NCBI GenBank assembly: GCA_035689345.1
Contig: DASSLR010000008.1
Location: 1 to 22,492 of the forward strand
DNA: 22,492 bases
Direction: 5' to 3'
Source: CF-118 sp035689345
GTDB taxonomy: Bacteria; Chloroflexota; Dormibacteria; Dormibacterales; Dormibacteraceae
The notes under the pieces were generated by a model. The model was given only the letters and a program-made list of their open reading frames with translations. It ran no database searches and had not been told where the DNA came from. Every line of letters begins with the position of its first letter. Positions within the stretch are counted from its first letter, which is position 1. Below are positions 20,442-22,492 of this stretch, piece after piece. Position numbers and translations under genes: made by a program.

Positions 20442-21100
20442 TACGCGATCCCCTTGTGGAGGGCGTAAAGGATCGCCTGAGCTCGGTCCTTGACCCGCAG
20501 CTTGGCGTACATGAGGCTCGCCTGGTTGCGCACGGTCTTCTCTTTCAAGCCCAGCTCCGCAGCGATCTGCTTCAGAGCCAGCCCCATCGCCATCAGCTTC
20601 AGCACCTGGAACTGGCGCCGGCTGAGCCCATCAGGCGGCGCCTTGCGCTCGGTCTTGCCCAGCGCCGTGGAAACGACTGCGCGCTGCGCTTCAGCACCGA
20701 GAGCTTCTCTCCCCTCGGCGGCGTGGAAGATGGCGCTCACCAGCTCTTCTCGTCCGGCATCTTTGTGGACGTATCCCGTCGCTCCTGCTCGCATGGCCTC
20801 CACGACCGATTCGTCGGTCTGCAGCGAGGCGAGCATCACCACCCGGACCGATGGATAGCGCGAGGTGATGCGCGCGGTCGCTGTGATGCCGTCGAGACGA
20901 GGCATGCGGACATCCATGAGCACGACGTTGGGCAGTAGCGTGCGCACCCGATCCACCGCCTCCAGGCCGTCACGCGCGGTGCCGACGACCGAGATGCCGG
21001 GCTGGGATGTGAGCAGAGCCGCAATGCCGACTCGGAACAGCGACTGGTCGTCAACGATGAGCACCCTGATGCGCGGACGCCACACGCCCTGCGCATTCAT
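20441..21100 (-). CDS. NarL/LuxR-family response regulator
   Basis: This 219-residue two-domain regulator has a receiver domain (11-130) with acidic Asp17/Asp18, phosphoacceptor Asp63 in VVLMDVRMP, the Ser at 92 and Lys113 in GYVHKD. A LuxR-type helix-turn-helix follows (about 158-215): LSRRQFQVLKLMAMG, LKQIAAELGLKEKTVRNQ and LRVKDRAQAI. The start is the ATG at 21100, which overlaps the kinase stop as ATGA. A longer frame upstream is a shadow of the kinase gene. It should be phosphorylated by the coupled kinase. The nearest target on position is the surface-protein-sortase operon downstream, whose leader holds three inverted repeats. Confidence 0.94.
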   Translation of the reverse strand: MNAQGVWRPRIRVLIVDDQSLFRVGIAALLTSQPGISVVGTARDGLEAVDRVRTLLPNVVLMDVRMPRLDGITATARITSRYPSVRVVMLASLQTDESVVEAMRAGATGYVHKDAGREELVSAIFHAAEGREALGAEAQRAVVSTALGKTERKAPPDGLSRRQFQVLKLMAMGLALKQIAAELGLKEKTVRNQASLMYAKLRVKDRAQAILYALHKGIA

Positions 21101-21738
21101 GGCAGCGGCAGCTCCAGCCGGATCTCCGTACCGGGCTCGCGCCTGCGGATGTGCAGCCGCCCGCCCAGAAGTGCCGCGCGCTCGTTCATGCCCATCATTC
21201 CCGATCCCGGTGGCGTCCCGGGCGCGATGCCATAGCCGTCGTCGCTGACGCTGACCGCCAGCGATGCGTCGTCTGCAGACAGTTCGACGAGAATGTGGCG
21301 AGCGCGGCTGTGACGGACTGCGTTGGTGATCGCCTCCTGGACGACCCTCATCAAGTTCAAGGCCACGGTCGCGTTCAACCGGGCAGGCCATGCGGGAGAC
21401 ACCACGACCGCGATCTCGATGCCGGCGGAGGACTGGTATCGCCCTGCCATCTCACGAACCTGGGCTGCGATGTCTTCATCAGGGGCTTCGCCGCGCAGAT
21501 CACTGATGAGGTGCCGCAGCGACATGAGCGCGACGTGCAAGCGTTCCTCCAGGTCGGAGATCGCCGACCGCATGGTCGGGTTCGCCGCGGCGACCCGGTA
21601 CCCCTCCAGCTGCAGCACCGACTCGGTTAGCGACTGGATCGGCCCGTCGTGCAGCTCACGGGCCAACGCCAGTCGCAGCCGCCGGCGATAATCCGCCGTC
21701 GCTTCCGCGCTCGACCTGTCTTCGGTTGGAACGGACAC
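21097..21738 (-). CDS. Sensorless histidine kinase (HisKA_3/HATPase_c)
   Basis: This 213-residue kinase consists only of a dimerisation-phosphotransfer domain and an ATPase domain. The phospho-accepting His30 lies in ARELHDGPIQSL. The N box contains Asn139 in VQEAITNAVRHS, the G box includes SVSDDGYGI (163-171), and the lid is GMMGMNERAALLGG. Only about 29 residues precede the His box, and there is no membrane helix, PAS or GAF domain, so the input must come from a partner protein or a cytoplasmic signal, or the frame has lost its sensor. The start is GTG 21738, with GAGAGG directly in front. The gene is coupled to its regulator by ATGA and diverges from the CAP-domain gene with 150 nt between starts. 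Confidence 0.92.
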   Translation of the reverse strand: MSVPTEDRSSAEATADYRRRLRLALARELHDGPIQSLTESVLQLEGYRVAAANPTMRSAISDLEERLHVALMSLRHLISDLRGEAPDEDIAAQVREMAGRYQSSAGIEIAVVVSPAWPARLNATVALNLMRVVQEAITNAVRHSRARHILVELSADDASLAVSVSDDGYGIAPGTPPGSGMMGMNERAALLGGRLHIRRREPGTEIRLELPLP

Positions 21739-21819
21739 CCTCTCGAAGCCAAGTTAGGTTTCACGGGTCGCGGGCGTCAGTGCCGAAGGTCCGGGTCCGG
21801 CAGGGCACCAAGGGCCGGG

Positions 21820-21842
21820 ACATTTATTAACAATGCTTAACC
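21820..21842. promoter_or_regulatory. AT-rich island in the kinase/CAP divergent promoter
   Basis: A stretch reading ATTTATTAACAATGCTTAA is the only AT-rich part of the 150-nt gap between the divergent kinase and CAP-domain genes. It contains two TTAA palindromes 6 nt apart and probably holds the -10 region of one or both promoters. The rest of the gap is GC-rich and shows nothing else. Confidence 0.35.
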
Positions 21843-21888
21843 AGTCCGCTTCCGGTGGGCGCCGCGGCGGCCACCAGAATCTCGACGC

Positions 21889-22488
21889 ATGTGGGGGCTG
21901 CGCTGGTTTGGGGGTGGATCCACTGTGCTCGCCGTCGGCGCACTCGCCATCGTCGCCCTGCAATCGCCGCAGTCCTGGGCGCCGCACGCCGCCGTGCCGG
22001 CCACCGCCGCGAGCTTCGATCCAGGGCGGCTGGTAGCGGAGCCCGGTTCGCTCATCGGCCCGGCGAGGCTGCCCGCGACCGCGATCACGGGTCAAAACGG
22101 CCGGCGGATCCCGGCAGCGGTGACCCTGGCCGTCGGCTCGTACGAGCAGGTGCTGATCAACCGCGATCGTGCCGCCGCCGGCCTGCACCCGCTCGGATGG
22201 AACGGCTGCCTGGCGCGGATCGCCGGCGCCAATGCCCGGCGCATGGCGGTGCAGGGTTACATCTCACACACCAACGGCGCTTCGCTCGACCTGGGTTGCG
22301 GGTTGGGTGTCCAAGGAGGTGAGAACGTCGGTTGGTGGAGCGGCGGGGTGAATGACGCTCAGCTCAACGCGATGTTCATGGCCAGCCCTGACCACCGTGC
22401 CAACATCATGGGTCCGTACCACTACGTCGCCACAGCCTGGGCGGTGGGCGCCAACGGCTACGCATACATAGCGGTGGAGTTCACCTAG
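21889..22488 (+). CDS. Secreted CAP (SCP/PR1-like) domain protein
   Basis: This 199-residue protein has an N-terminal signal or anchor helix (about 10-27), a Pro/Ala-rich linker, and a CAP domain from about residue 85: VLINRDRAAAGLHPLGWNGCLARIA, YISHTN with a cavity His, GGENVGWW with the conserved Glu, and SPDHRANIMGPYHYVATAWA with the second His. The cavity His-Glu-His arrangement typical of bacterial YkwD-like CAP proteins is thus complete. Two Cys (in NGCL and LGCG) may form a disulfide. Bacterial CAP proteins are secreted, with largely unknown roles, sometimes in envelope or metal binding. The ATG at 21889 gives a proper signal; the stop lies 4 nt before the window end. Its divergent position to the kinase suggests shared control. 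Confidence 0.9.
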   Translation: MWGLRWFGGGSTVLAVGALAIVALQSPQSWAPHAAVPATAASFDPGRLVAEPGSLIGPARLPATAITGQNGRRIPAAVTLAVGSYEQVLINRDRAAAGLHPLGWNGCLARIAGANARRMAVQGYISHTNGASLDLGCGLGVQGGENVGWWSGGVNDAQLNAMFMASPDHRANIMGPYHYVATAWAVGANGYAYIAVEFT

Positions 22489-22492
22489 GGGA

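Overview
The window is GC-rich bacterial chromosomal DNA. It has short operons with 1-4 nt overlaps, several GTG starts, one probable CTG start, and single tRNA genes scattered between protein genes. Lipobox lipoproteins, a sortase with an LAATG-type sorting signal, bactofilins, an actinobacterial-looking DUF6194 protein and an aa3-type oxidase point to an aerobic, probably soil-dwelling lineage near Chloroflexota/Dormibacterota or deep Actinomycetota. That placement is inferred from gene content; there is no rRNA or other marker here to fix it.

Layout. (1) 1-2731: an aa3-type cytochrome c oxidase locus split over both strands. ctaC and ctaD (ctaD cut by the window edge) run left. A zinc-ribbon membrane protein, ctaE and a blue-copper lipoprotein run right from a 71-nt shared promoter region. 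(2) 2763-7299, minus strand: a molybdenum hydroxylase large subunit, an MFS transporter (apparently starting at CTG inside the upstream stop), a cyclophilin and an FKBP lipoprotein. (3) 7359-7548: tRNA-Val(GAC) and tRNA-Glu(TTC), then about 380 nt holding at most one small zinc-knuckle-like ORF. (4) 7929-10674: a DrrA-like ABC ATPase, two ABC-2 permeases, and tRNA-Gly(TCC) 4 nt behind them. (5) 10643-12876: a beta-propeller gene that ends inside the antisense of the tRNA, a methyltransferase, and a divergent DUF998 membrane protein. (6) 12839-16516: DUF6194 protein, tandem bactofilins, a TfoX-N protein, a DinB-like protein, a lipoprotein and a four-helix membrane protein. (7) 16542-17744: tRNA-Gly(GCC), an ABM-domain membrane protein and a GYD protein. 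(8) 17898-22488: a cell-surface module made of a sensorless histidine kinase, its LuxR-type regulator, a four-Ig-repeat LAATG surface protein and a sortase, with a divergent secreted CAP-domain protein.

How the genes fit together. Region 1 is terminal respiration, with the cupredoxin a candidate electron carrier to the CuA site. Region 8 is the most coherent multi-gene unit: kinase and regulator overlap as ATGA, the surface protein follows after 111 nt containing three inverted repeats, and the sortase overlaps its presumed substrate as TGATG. Several genes have a -10-like hexamer (TATTCT, CATTCT, TATACT, TAGAAT) so close to the start codon that their mRNAs would be leaderless or nearly so. 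I found no mobile element, CRISPR array or integrase.
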